Source of the DNA: Parietaria judaica
Lineage: Eukaryota; Streptophyta; Magnoliopsida; Rosales; Urticaceae
Assembly: GCA_954871525.1 (NCBI GenBank)
Contig: OX940870.1
Coordinates: 16,213,501-16,277,500 of the forward strand
Length of the DNA: 64,000 nucleotides
Direction: 5' to 3'
A program made the position numbers and the translations under genes. Positions 11,180 through 23,376 of this stretch are shown here, one piece after another. The notes beneath the pieces were generated by a model that saw only the letters and a list, made by a program, of their open reading frames with translations, was not told the DNA's origin and ran no database searches. How positions within the stretch are numbered: position 1 is the first letter of the stretch; every line of letters begins with the position of its first letter.

Positions 11180-12000
11180 AGACTTTGTGTCACATGCGAG
11201 GCACACGTGGGGCACAAGAAGCAGGATGCTTAGTGCCGAAGGTGGCCTGAGGCACTTGGGGGCGTGCCTTAGTGGCGCAAGGGTGCTCCAGTGGGCGCAC
11301 CTGCATGGTGCTTGAGTGTCGGGGGCATGGCCAGGTGTTGTGCCACATCGGCGTATGCATCCGGGTGTGCCCTATGTGTGACTTAGGGTGCACGGGGGCG
11401 CGTTGCCTCCTGGCGGCATGCATGGGGCATATCCTGCTTGCTTTGGGGCACCTTGGGGTGTGCAAAGGGGCACATCCGTGTGGTGCTTAGGCGTCGGGGG
11501 CACAAACAGGTGTTTGTGCCACGTCAGGGCGCGCCTGGGACCGCACCCTAGCTGTGTCGAGGGCATGTATTGGCGTGTTCCTAGGCAAAGTTGGCGTATG
11601 CTTAAGGGCATGCCCTGGTGGTGTCTGGTACGATTAAGGGCATGCCTTATTGGCGTGGGGGTGCGGGCGTACAACAGGGGGTGCACCCGCATGGTGCTCG
11701 GGCGTCGGGGGCACGGCCGGGTGCCGTGGGTGCGGCAAGATGCCTTGGGTGTGCCGCAGGGGTGGCAGGGTGCTTGGGTGCCGCGGGGGCGGCATGGTTG
11801 CTTCGGGGCACGCCTGGTGCCGCGGGGTGCCATCCTGCGGCAGGCACGGTAGAGCGCGCCCATGCTGTCATGCGACAAGGCGTTCCCCTGCAGCCTTGCG
11901 GTAGTTGCGGCTGGGCAGCCCTTTGGTGGCTCACGGTAAGAGCGGCACGAGGACTAAGCGTTTCGTCCATGATACCTTCTTCCCTTTTCGGTTGCCTTTA
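11180..12000. repeat. GC-rich degenerate tandem repeat island
   Basis: This is by far the most GC-rich part of the left half. A motif of the form TGGTGCTTGAGTGTCGGGGG with a following GCCAGGTGTTGTGCCAC begins near 11306, 11482 and 11692 with changes each time, so the spacing is about 175-210 bp. Long open frames exist in several frames on both strands at once, as expected when stop codons are rare. They show no conserved protein features. It may be an internal or LTR part of an old retroelement next to Z1a. Confidence 0.55.
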
Positions 12001-13494
12001 TAAGTGATTCATGAGTGTTTCCTCGGATCTCCTAATGCTTCCTAGAAGGTTTTTGAGCTTGGTCTAACTTTTTCTGTGACCAAAACAACAACTTTAAATA
12101 CATGCCCACCCTTATGCAAAAAAGATAAGTGATAAATCATCAATCAAGTCAATTAGAAAATGTAGAATAATTGTAAAAACATTACAAAGCCCAAGACAGT
12201 GATAGTCGGTGAAAGTAAAACAAAAGCTAGGGCTTGTAAGACATAACTTCATCTTCTCCCCTCTCCTTGATATAAGGTCTTCTTCATAATTTTTTTTAAA
12301 AAAACTTCTATTCCTCTTCTTCCCCATAATTGAACTTTTGAACAGGTAACGCAATGGTGGTCCTCCGAGCCCATGGAGACCAGGAGCCCTTGTACAATAC
12401 GTATTCTGTTTTCCTCTTGCAACTTTTGGAAGTTTTGCTTTAATTTTTTTATGACATGGATGACAATTGTGCAGCCTATGTGGCATTTAACATGGTGATA
12501 ACGGCATAAGGGTGAATGTGAAACGAAATTCTAACGGTAGGGACTTTTACCACCAAAAATTGAGTACAGGGACTTAACTGCAACTAATATGCAAAATCAG
12601 GGACTTTCGCCGCTATTTTCCCTTAAAATTAAAATATTAAGTACTTAATCACTCTTAACACTCTTATTGATCACTTCCGCATTTTTTTTAAAGAGAGACA
12701 AGTCTCATTAAATCCTACGAGTCCCCCAAACGGATATGGCTCTAGAGAGAAGAGTACTCCACGTCGAATTACTCATGGACCCACGGCAACAACCAAGCAG
12801 TTGCTCCGAACAAGGGTCGGGACTCCCTCGAGTCACGCAAAACAAAGGACTCAATACTTGGAGGAACAGACTCCAACCAAACGATATTTAGACTTGCACC
12901 TTTGTACTTAATGAGCTAGAAATTCATTTACCCTTATTCAACTAGGTTAAATATTTCTCAAAAGCAAAAGGTTTATAAAATAATACATACTTGTGAAACA
13001 ATTTCATAGAGATGTATCACCGTGTCAATTACGTAATGTACGAACTTGACATTTAATAAGTCCAAAACAACTTACTCATTCAGTTAATAAATTAAATGAT
13101 TATAACTTGTTCAATAAAGAGATGAGTCACGCTCATATTTAATAGCGCGTCACTTATTTAGCTATGAATCTATGCATATACTAGTTAACTAGTGGTTAGA
13201 CACGTCCTAAAGACCTACAATTATTATTTTTTTCTTTTTTTCTTTTTTGAATAACAGAAGTTCAATTTAATCCACAGGCCACCAATTTTTTTTTTTTTAA
13301 ATTATCTTTTCTCTGTACAAGAAATGTACAGTCCAATAATCAAACACAAAAAAGGGCAAACAGGGAAAAGGCATATGTATTGGAAATGATTCAAACTAAA
13401 ACGAAAGAAAAAAAAAAACCGAAAAAATTAATAATAATAATAATAAGAAATGACCAAAAAAAAAAAAGACTAGGGTGATGAGGCCAGCAGGGGT
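12001..13494. other. Gene-free region upstream of the TOL 3' end, with a Mutator-like terminus
   Basis: Read on the minus strand, the sequence ending near 12625 begins GGGAAAATAGCGGCGAAAG. This resembles the termini of many plant Mutator-like elements, and repeats of the phrase GGGACTT follow at 12540-12605. I did not find the partner terminus. An open frame at 12112-12486 (-) has no recognisable domain. The stretch 12650-13200 is AT-rich without signals, and 13210-13490 is the likely 3' UTR and terminator zone of the TOL gene, with poly-T/A tracts and an AAT microsatellite. Confidence 0.4.
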
Positions 13495-15886
13495 TTATTT
13501 GGAAGCAGGCTTGAACTTGGCCATGTTAACGAGATCACCGAACAACTTATCCTCCGGTTTAGAAGGCTTGGTCAGCGCTGGTGGGGCATACGAGGAGGCA
13601 GAAGCCTGGTAGGAGTTTCTCATCCCTGCGCCGTCGGAAACCGACATACCGTACATTCTCTGTTCCAGATACTGGCCCCCTCCTTGTTGTTGGCCATAGC
13701 CATAACTAGCCATCTGCTGCGCATACACTTGCTGGGCGTAAAACGCCGCCATCTGACCAGCTGGCCCGGGCTGCGGAACCATGCCACCCATGTACTGCTG
13801 GCCACCGTGGATTTGCTGAGGATGAAACCCGAAGTGATTGCTCGGACCTGCCTGGTTGTTATTCACCGGGAATTGATTGCTCACGGTCGGCTGCATATAC
13901 ATGCCTGCCATCTGCTCATTGCCCATTGGCTGCGGTCCCATGGGGCCCTGAGGAGGAAACTGGGCAGTTGCTTCTGGGCTGCTGTCTGCAGGTTGAGCCT
14001 CCCATGGAGGCGGTGGTAACGATCCACTGCTTGGAGCACCACCTGTACAGAGAAGCATTGTCGGCACTTGCCATAATTTGTCTTTCTTATATATCTCCAT
14101 TTAAGGATTTAAGTTATTTAATTATGTTTTAGTAACTATGTTTAGCGGTTTGGGCCCAGCACATTAGTAGTAGTGTTTGGTCTATTTTTAAGAAACCCTA
14201 AAAGAATGATAATGGAAGCCAAGAATTAGTCAATAGAATACTCCTAATTTAATGTAGTTTCTCTTAAGAATTAAGGCTAGTCAAGATAGGGAAAAAGTGT
14301 TCCACCGTTCTAGACCCGTAGGGAGATCCCAAATCCGAAACCGTAACCCTATGCACAGAAATGACGTAAGAACAAATAAATGAGTGGATAAAAGAGTTAC
14401 CGTATACTGGCGAAGGCGGCAGCGGTTGCTGGGCACTCGAGCCATTCCAGGCAGGTCCAGCGCCAGGTGTGTACATTGGCTGCTCATAGTGAGGTGCTCC
14501 CACGTTCGGGGCACTTCCATTAGTGTAAAACCCAGGTTGTGGAGATTGTAAAGGCTGTGGTTGAGGTTGAGGAGGCAAAGCAGCACTCTGTCCAGGGAGA
14601 TTTTCCGGCTGGGCATCACTGGAATTGTTGCTTTCAGAGAACATGTCGAAGAGAACGAGAGCGGTCTGATCAGATGCATTGGTCGGGTTCTGTTGTCTGT
14701 CCATAGGAACAAGAGCCGTAGAAGCATCTGCTTTTGGTGAGCTGAAGTCATCTCCACTCAGAAGATCCATTTTAGGATCCACATTTGTGGTCGAAGGTGG
14801 AGCAGTGAGTAATAACTGATTCAATGGATTAGCACCAGCACCTGCGCTTGAGCTGGATTTGCAAATTGCGACGAACAGTTAAATGCACGATGCATATGTT
14901 TTTTTTTTTATCCTAAAATGGATGTGTGTTCTACTTGTTGGATCTCGCTCCAAAGAGGGCTCAGTTTGGGTCCTATCATATAAATTCTCAGTGTAAACCG
15001 CTACGTTTGGAATATGTTAAAATATGGGTCCGACTAAAATAAAAAACATTAACAGAGCTAGGCTCCAAATATGATCTAACCCGCCTGACTTTGATTGTGT
15101 TAAAAAACTGTAAGTCGATACATTTAAAAGTCGTGCATCTTTCAAGTGCAATAGTTACCTCGCATCAGGCTGCTTGCTGGTATCCCCAGTGTCTACCAGA
15201 GGGGCATCAACATCTACAAGTGCTCTTGCAGATTCAGTCTCCGGTCTTTCGGTTTGAACAGACGTTCCCGAAGATAAAGATTCGTGCTTGGTTAACACAC
15301 GTTGCAAATCATCATTTAGGGCTAGCCCCTGACATAAAAGTGATTCATCCCTGAAAGATAAGACACACCATGAGAAAACTAAATTACCAAATCTGACTGC
15401 AAGACTTTCTTGTTAAAGTTACTAAAATTACTACTTGTTTGCGAAAATGTCCGTAAAAAAATAAAATTGAAATTGAATGGCCTTTAAGTCACTTTGCCAT
15501 GCACGGCAAGTACGATCCAAATCTTAGGATTTTTTTTTTGTTGGATTTTCTTTGGCTCAACATATACACCTAACATAACGTTATGATTTATTAAACATGC
15601 TCATTGTAATGAAATACAATAATTACACATGAATAAAGTGCAGCTAATGTTATAAAAATGTAAAAATCAAGAGGAAAGAATTTTGGGGCTTACGCAGTAG
15701 AGTTAACAAGGTGTACCACTCTCTGCTTATATGTACGGCATTGCTCTACCAAATCAATAATAACCTCCTGCCTAAGCCCCTGTAAATTAATTATAACAAA
15801 AATGTTGCTTAAAGTACGCACCAACCAAAAAAAACTGCCCAGCATTAAAATTAAATATCAAGTATGCACCAAAATATATATATATA

Positions 15887-15937
<51 letters not shown>

Positions 15938-18141
15938 AGTTGAACAAAGCACAAAAACGATCTGACAGTATTACATAACATCTAGATTTGACAGGAGAGC
16001 GTTGGGGAAACACTCGAATTGTGAAGCTGAACTCATGGTCAGTGTTTTAGTTCACCCAGAAACTTTTAACTGAATGGAGTACCTCTTTAGTCTCTGGATC
16101 TAATGCATTAAACATTTCCGCTAGAACATCCATTATTCCCCTTGCATTCTGCATTTCTGACAAACTAATAAATGAAATTTCATTTAAGTTAGTAAAAATT
16201 GATCCGAAATATGGTAAACTAAAATTTTAGTACTATAAATTTTAGAAATGCACCTCAAGCTCGGAAACTCAGAGTCAGCAGGCTGTTCGGTGGCTGCATC
16301 TGGACGGAGATCAGCGTTCCGCACATTTGGAGGATATGATGACAATGGTTGAGTTTGTGGCGGAGTGAACACCGGAGCAGTTGTCTCCGATCTCTGAGGA
16401 AATACTGCCCCAGCACGCTGAAAATACGTAAGTAAATTTATTAAAATGCAAAGGCAAACAATCAAGAGAAATGGGTTTGCGGTACCAGATTTCTCTATGT
16501 ATTCAGTATATTGGGAAGCATTCAGAAACAGACTAACCAATAATTCCTGGTACGCAGCATAGTATTGTGGATATCTTGCTCTGGCTCCTCCAAACGCCTC
16601 TTGCCAGGTGTCGACCAGCACCAGTATCTTCTCTCTGACATGCATGTCAGGCTACAGGAAAAAACAGCTCATGAATTAAGCATCAATCGTCGGAGCTACA
16701 AAATCTGTAAGCATTCACAATTACCTTCTTCTTTACTATCTTCACCATATCGTGAAGAACATCTTTCTCCGCTACATGCATATGAACAATGTCCCCACAG
16801 TTCTTTATTATGGTCTCCAGCAGCTACAATCGAGCCATCATTGAATTTAATACAAGAAGAGCTCATAAATATTAACAAGTGCCGTAAAAGAAAACTTGAT
16901 CAACAACTATGTCCCAAAGAAAAGAAAAAAGTTGTTATTGTTGTTAATCCTCTTGGTAACCGTACGATAACAGACATAATCCTAAATCCTAACCTATATT
17001 TATGTATTTGAATGTCTTCCAGTACACGAACCAGGCATCTAATGGAAATCAGTAAAGAAGTTTCTAATTAAATAAAGCATTTTATACATTAACGTATTAA
17101 CGGATGTTAAGATACAAACTACAATCCACTCGAACGAACAAAAACATCAATTGTAGTATATCATAGCCAAGGTCAGGATTCCAAAATGCTTTCATGTAGA
17201 GTTAATAAGAAATAAAAATATACCGTCATATGCAGCCATCAAATTCATAGCTCAGAATAAAATCTTACTTAAAATAAGCGAAAAAGTTCGGATCAGTGCG
17301 AGGAAGCTAAAAAGGAGATTCAACTCATCAGAATACAAGAACCAGTGGACTTACAGTAAGCGCAAGAAGTTGAACTTTAGGATTCCTACTTCCCACACGT
17401 TTTTTTATGCCTTTGACAACATCCTTTGCTTGCCTAAAGAATTTGATAAACATTAGCAAATTAACAGGACAATCTACATATACTTGGAAAAGCAGCTCGA
17501 GATCTGAAAACCTCGACCACTTCGGTATGAAATTTTACTTGCTAGATTCCTTCCAGAAACGCACGCACTAGCTATATATAGTTTTCCTCTAATCACAACA
17601 TTACAAAGAAACCCCTCTTTGGATTGAGCTCTGGGTTTAAACAGACAAAATCCTTCAATTATATTTCATCTTTTTCACCGCAGTCTCTCGAATCTCAGAA
17701 GCTAGAAAGCTCCATTAGTACTACCCAGTATGCCTAGAACCAAAATCCCAATTCCCAAACGCTGAAATACTCATCTCATGGCTATCAAAAGCTGCAACAA
17801 AGGAACACCAGAGACTGCGAAATCCATATATCTTACTCAACTATTCAATAAGAATATCTCAATTAGAACGGCGAGAAGCTCACTGTTCGATCAATCCGAC
17901 CCACTCTTCCTAAACCAGAACCCTAAACTTCACGGACGAAAGATATACATGTGAATTCTCTCCACCATGAATTGCACAGTTCAGGAGCAAATCCAACGGA
18001 AGACGAAACACGAAAACGATCGAAGCGAGCGAGTCGTTACCCAGGATCGTGGTTGAGCATGTCGCAGATTTCGATGTTCATCGCCCAATCGGGACCGATG
18101 AGCATGTCGCTCGTAGCGCGCTCCACCATGGAATTCACCAT
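13495..18141 (-). CDS. TOL: TOM1-like (TOL) VHS-GAT endosomal sorting protein, 638 aa
   Basis: Ten coding exons join in phase on the minus strand: 18041-18141, 17355-17433, 16725-16823, 16538-16651, 16254-16417, 16083-16164, 15694-15779, 15159-15350, 14401-14852 and 13495-14042. The VHS domain covers about residues 1-135 ([58 protein letters not shown]). The GAT domain covers about 180-275 ([18 protein letters not shown] to [10 protein letters not shown]). The C-terminal half is Pro/Gln/Gly-rich and disordered, with acidic dileucine-like DLLSGDDF and a conserved end [18 protein letters not shown] proteins act as ESCRT-0-like ubiquitin receptors that send plasma-membrane cargo to multivesicular bodies. 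The long tail and end motif fit the TOL6/TOL9 branch, but I cannot choose between members. A long AT microsatellite sits in one intron. A CT-rich leader near 18316-18340 is the likely 5' UTR. Confidence 0.95.
15873..15935. repeat. (AT)n microsatellite in a TOL intron
   Basis: Nearly uninterrupted TA dinucleotides with one short break lie in the intron between exons 16083-16164 and 15694-15779. It should be length-polymorphic and has no coding meaning. Confidence 0.9.
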
Positions 18142-19212
18142 CTCTGCCCCAAATAAAAAAAAAACCGAAGAAGAAGAAGAAGAAGAAGATGATGACTGAC
18201 AAAAACCCTAGCGATCGATCCGGCAATCGAATCCGATAGCAATACTATTCAGTGTTGAGCACTGTTCCTCCCGAGATCGAAGGTGATTCCGATAACCTAG
18301 AGATATCTCCGACCAATCTCTCTCTCTCTCTCTCTTAGATCGATGTTCCCTCCTTGAGGGAAGATTTCTTGTTTTTTTTTTTTTCTGTTAGGTTTTTTTT
18401 TTTTCAACAAGAAAGCAATAAAAGCCGCTACCCAATCAGAATTAGCCACGTGTAAATCAGTGAGATCATCGCCGACGTTTTTGATCGGACGGTGCTGACT
18501 TCTCGCTTTGTAGCTTCTGTTATTCAGTGGGCCACCACCACTCACTTGATCCTTTTTATTTACGGTGAATGTCATGAAGCTCTCAAGTCGCCACTTTTTA
18601 AAATATATCAAATTTATCTCTCTCTTTTTTTTTTTTTCATTTTAAACAAGGTATTTTAATTTTAATATTTGATATTATTGCCTATTAGTTTTTTGCTTTC
18701 GTCATTCACAAAGTCTCAAAATCTCATAATTGCATAAAGATATTTAACATTATAAAAACCGTTAAATATTAATGAAGAGAGAGTATTTGATACATGAAAT
18801 GCAAGTTCTAAATATCAATGTCAACGCTGTTTCACCCCCTCCATCTTACGGGCATGTTACGTGTCGACGGAAAAAAGGGAATGCCGCATATGCCTCATAA
18901 ATTTCATCGGCATGCCAACTGAACTATCGAGAAATAATTTTGAGTATCTTAACATATAAGTTCAAAATTACTTATTTATCATCATAAGACATAAATGACT
19001 AAAAATCATACTATTAATAAGACATATTATATCATACTTGTATTTATATATAAAAGATTTATACTCATAACTTATAAAAAAAATATAAATACAAGATTAC
19101 AATTAAAATAAGACATTATAATAATAAGTTATAGCTATTCACGGGCGTAATGCAACTTTCACAAAATGGAGATGCTGGAAATTTAAAACCATGGACCATG
19201 TAACTAAATTTC

Positions 19213-19254
<42 letters not shown>

Positions 19255-20006
19255 ACAATCCAACGTCCCTTAAGAGTATTAATTTACCACAAGGACGCTT
19301 TGTTTTGTCCATCCATGTTAAGTTCTTCTACAATGAGTGATAGAATCTTTTTGTCATTTTTCATGCATGTAAATGTAAATTGGCCAAACAATAACTTAAA
19401 CAATTTAAAAGGTGAACATTTTAGGAAGGCACGAGACCAGCGATGGCAAGTATTGGCATGTTCATTGCCTCATAAGATAGTAATAAACAAATATATAGGA
19501 ATATTATTCCGTAAGCAGCAGAAATAATCCTTTTTTTTAATAGCTTAATGTCACAACACTTAATGAATTGGCACATGGCCTTTGACTTTCTTAGCTCCTA
19601 AACTACTTTGATTTGTTTGTTCACAATAAATGAGCAAGATTACCAGAAATTGAAGAAGCCTGTCAAGTCTGAAGAACAAGAGAGAGTCTTATGACCGGAG
19701 ATAGAGAGAAAGACAGAAAAAGGAAAAATATTATTGAGAAATCTTTTATGACAAAGTGTGAGATTTAAGCTTGTTGATAATGAGCGCGTATATTTTCCAA
19801 AGTGATACAAAGCGATAAGTTTTCAGAAAGATAAGCTATATTGTCGGATTTACTCGTCTTCTTCTTAGCAAATGGATTACGAAGCACGTTTATCGGTCAA
19901 ACCAAGCGGTAAGGAAGTGGAGAACTACAGAGTTTCTAACTTCTAATCTAGAAAAAGAAAATCATCTGATATAAAATCAAAAAACGGAGCACCGTCTGTT
20001 CCGAGG
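18142..20006. other. Intergenic region between TOL and the trigger-factor-like gene
   Basis: The first 300 bp hold the probable TOL leader and promoter, including a (GAA/GAG)-like run at 18169-18190 and a CT run at 18316-18340. From 18640 to 19970 the sequence is AT-rich. It contains a (TA)n tract at about 19217-19251 and no convincing gene. Confidence 0.5.
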
Positions 20007-22057
20007 TCAGCCTTGAAGCTTTAACACTGAGTCAAAGTTGAATGTTTCACCTGCCTCGAAGGTGGATTCAAGTTCTTCAAAGCTTTGCTCCACGCTCAAG
20101 TCCTTGCTCACTTTTAAACCTTCCTGCTATCGCAAATACAGTGCTTAAAAACATTCGCAATCGCCCAGGTTAGGTTTTAAAAGTCTTAAATGAGAACGGA
20201 GGCCTTTTTCCCTTAGCACCGAGCGTAGACTCAGGTGTCTTTTATTTTATTTTATTTTATGTGGAGGCGTAATTTTACGCAAAAATGCAGAGCAAAAAGA
20301 GGGTATTTGCCTAAATTCAAGCACGTAATGGAGAAAGTAATGGTAGAATTGATAATTTGCTTGATCACTTGCTTCAAAACCTTGGAATGGCCAAGCAGTT
20401 CCAACAGAATATGTTTAGGTATCTGCCACAGAGAAATATACCAACATGAATAATGCAAAGATATTCGATTTTGATATATATAAGTAAGAAGAATGTGAAA
20501 ACTCACCCCCGGGGTCTTCCCTGAATTCAGAATTTCGTCCACCAAAAGATAACAATCGCAAAGGATAAGCAAAAAACGCAAATTTAGTCAGTACACATTC
20601 ATTAAAAAAAATCACAGCACGTATCATAAGAAACTATCACCTCCTTTCACTCTTCGAAAACCCGGGATGGGCTGAGCAGCGGCGACCATCTTTTCAAACA
20701 CTTTATCGAAAATTGTTTGAGTTAGAGTGCCAGACACCTCTACGCTTATCTGATTGCATGCTTTTGCAAATAAGCAAGACTTGCTTTAATACACAAAAAT
20801 AAATACAAATGCCCACAAAATATATAGCAAGGAAGAATAAATATAAAAACAAATAAAGGAAAAACCTTTAGTTCTCCAGGCTGATTAACATCCGAAGGGG
20901 TTACGGAGAAGCCTCCAAGCTGAGACGAGGAAGCCTCGACATCCTTGGCATCTACAATCAAAACCGACATCAACTATAAATCGAACAAAAAATAGCAACA
21001 AACGTGAGAGAAAACGACACAAATTACGTGCAAAAAAATCATTATGATAGAGAACTGTTATAATTAACCTTAAATCCTCTATAAACTAATATTGTTGGGA
21101 CGAGAGAATTTTATAATATTATTGAGGTTATTAATTTATCGAGTGATGATTGAGTAGTATTAGTTAAAGTCGGGACCGTACAAAAATATAATTTAATCAA
21201 AATTATTAACTTAACGAAGTTCTACCGTATCTAATATATGTCAGCGCCACGATAACTAGAAACGAGTCGAACCGGAAAAAAACAGCTATGAAAAATCATC
21301 TTCAAAGTCTCTCAGTAAAATGATGGAACCGTATATTAGGATTTATTTAAAGTAAGTATTTTATTGTGTTTTCCTTTTATTTATCTAATTAGGGTTTTGT
21401 TCTTTTGTGCAGAAATTAGTCGAGCTTGGTCTCTCTTTCTCCGCCGTCGGCAGAGCTCGGCCGTCTCCGAGCTCGTCCGGTGGCATTTATTTGAGATTTA
21501 TTCAATAAAATCGTTCGTGTTCATTCCTGTGAATTTTGCGTGTCGGATTTTGGGGTCGGTTCCTATCATAAAACCTAAGCCATTTAACGATAATACTAAC
21601 AGAAAATGAAAAATCAGAGCTTGGATTATTGTATATAAAGGTTCACCTGATAATACAGCAGAAATACTCGGAGAAAATCTCTGACTTGACCTGGATAACA
21701 AACACAAACATGAATTCAAGTATAACAAGAGCGCAAACTTTTGTTCTTCGCAATTGCTTTTCCCAGAAGCGAAACTTGAAGAGCACTGACGCATATTTGC
21801 ATTGCCTTGGATACAATTTGCCGGCGAAATCGTGAGCACTGATTCGCTGAGTTCTCGAAGCTCGAAATCTGTCGCTTCGGCGACTGGGCTTCGGAAACTC
21901 TAAATTCACCACTTGGTGAGTGTGAATTAGTAGCTGAAACAAGAAGAAGCAGAGAAAGAATTGAAATTCGCAAATGCTAAACCTCGTGAAGGAGATGAAG
22001 AGGAATCGGCACCTTGGGATAGAAGCTTGAGAAGAGGGTATTAATGGCGGATTCCAT
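20007..22057 (-). CDS. Trigger-factor N-terminal-domain protein, probably plastid-targeted
   Basis: The supported minus-strand exons are 21983-22057 (start codon at 22055-22057), one exon within about 21640-21932, then 20866-20951, 20641-20749, 20507-20520 (14 nt), about 20325-20422 and 20007-20123 (stop TGA). The core reads ISVEVSGTLTQTIFDKVFEK, PIPGFRRVKGGKTPG, IPKHILLELLG and LSVEQSFEELESTFEAGE. PGFRRVKGGKTP is the ribosome-binding signature region of bacterial trigger factor. The plant family has this domain alone, without the PPIase and C-terminal parts. The N-terminus is Ser/Arg-rich, like a transit peptide. Two joins are unresolved. The donor of the second exon is not clear. The exon ending at 20325 leaves phase 2 while the last exon needs phase 0, which implies a frameshift or a missed splice. 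A transposon relic lies in the large second intron. Its function as a ribosome-associated chaperone is inferred. Confidence 0.8.
21070..21233. mobile_element. Short transposon relic in an intron of the trigger-factor-like gene
   Basis: It begins CCTCTATAAACTAATATTG, contains TTATTAATTTATCGAG and GTCGGGACCGTACAAAAAT, and ends GAAGTTCTACCGTAT. These motifs occur in the same order in the PEX4 intron element (3369-3878). It is a shorter, internally deleted copy without coding sequence. Confidence 0.6.
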
Positions 22058-23376
22058 TATCTCTTTCGTTTCACTCTCTCTGACCTGTTCCTGTTGCTAC
22101 TCTCAGCTCAGACAAGTTCTATAAATCTCAAGGGAAAAAAACGACACCGAGCTCGTCAAACGACAAGATTTTGTACGACATTATTAGTTGACACGACTTC
22201 TAGGTTTCATACAATATTTTATAAACGACAATGTCAAGCTATGCGCATAGTTTGAGGAGGTAAATGCTTCAATTTTTTTTAATAATAATAATAATGAATC
22301 TGCCACTAACATTTATAGTAATCAATTTATCTACCTAACCCAACGAACGACCCAAACATTATTTTTTATTTTTATTTTTTTAAATAGGTAACCAAACATT
22401 ATCTCTTACAGCATCTTTTTTTTCTTTCTTTTCAAGACTTTAATGCACCATCAATAATGAAAACCAAACTACATTTCTATTAATAAGGATGAAATTGGAT
22501 AAAATAGGAAAAGATAACACCCGTGATACACGATAAAATAATGTCATTTAAATATATAATTATCATGTATTATTTACACGTATTTAATTAATAAATTCTC
22601 ATTTATCACATGCTATACGTCATTATAAACTACTAAGCTACATAATAAAGAAGAAAAAAATCCAAACTTTATACTCTTAGGAACTTCACCTTAATTCTCA
22701 AATTAGAAAGTGATACAACAACAAACGAAAATAAAAATTGACGCTAGAATTATAGTGGTTCAAGTGTGGGAGGTACATTCATTCGCCGCTTGTAAACTCG
22801 ATCAATTATCAATCTCTCAATCGGAGTTTCTGGTTACACTAAAATTCGGTTTATCTCACTTTGTGCTACAAAATGCACTAATGACGGCTGCAAGTCTTAT
22901 AAACGAAAATAACCCCTCGGCCAAATAACACGTGTGAAAAGTCTAAAATACCCTCGCTCGTAATGCGTGATATAATCAGCTTGACTGCTCTGCTTCGGGT
23001 GTCGATAGCGTTTCTGTGCAGATTAGGCTTCACACTCAACAACTTTTACCAAGTACTTCGATCTTATAATTAGAATTTAGATACATAAACGCTAATTTCG
23101 TATAAATTTAAGTATATTATCTCTACCATCTATTAAATTATTAAATTATAAGCACATAAACTAACATAATATTATTATAGACGAGAAATAAACACAAGTT
23201 GAAACATCATTTTGTCTTCGCGTGTGTTTCTCTGCTTTTGTTCTTCGTCTGTTTGTCTATCGGAATCTCCGTCTCCAACACAAAGCCAAGCAAAGCAGCA
23301 ATATATATATCGGTTCAGTTCAGGAGAATCTTCCTTAAGAAAGTAGTTCTTGGCCGGACAAGGCCTCTTCTTTTCC
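22058..23376. other. Divergent promoter region between the trigger-factor-like gene and ADCL/DAT1
   Basis: This 1.3-kb space lies between the start codons of two divergent genes whose products both appear to go to plastids. The sequence is AT-rich, with no gene and no repeat that I recognise. An open frame at 22710-22928 has no family features. The ADCL/DAT1 leader is probably within about 23200-23376. Confidence 0.5.

Noticed and set aside
11190..12007. Several long overlapping open frames on both strands
   Set aside because: They arise together because the DNA is GC-rich and repetitive. None shows a domain, and the frames follow the repeat units.
13684..14132. Plus-strand frames opposite the TOL tail
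   Set aside because: They are antisense to the supported last exon of TOL.
15787..15981. Open frame with an Ile-Tyr repeat
   Set aside because: It is produced by the AT microsatellite in a TOL intron.
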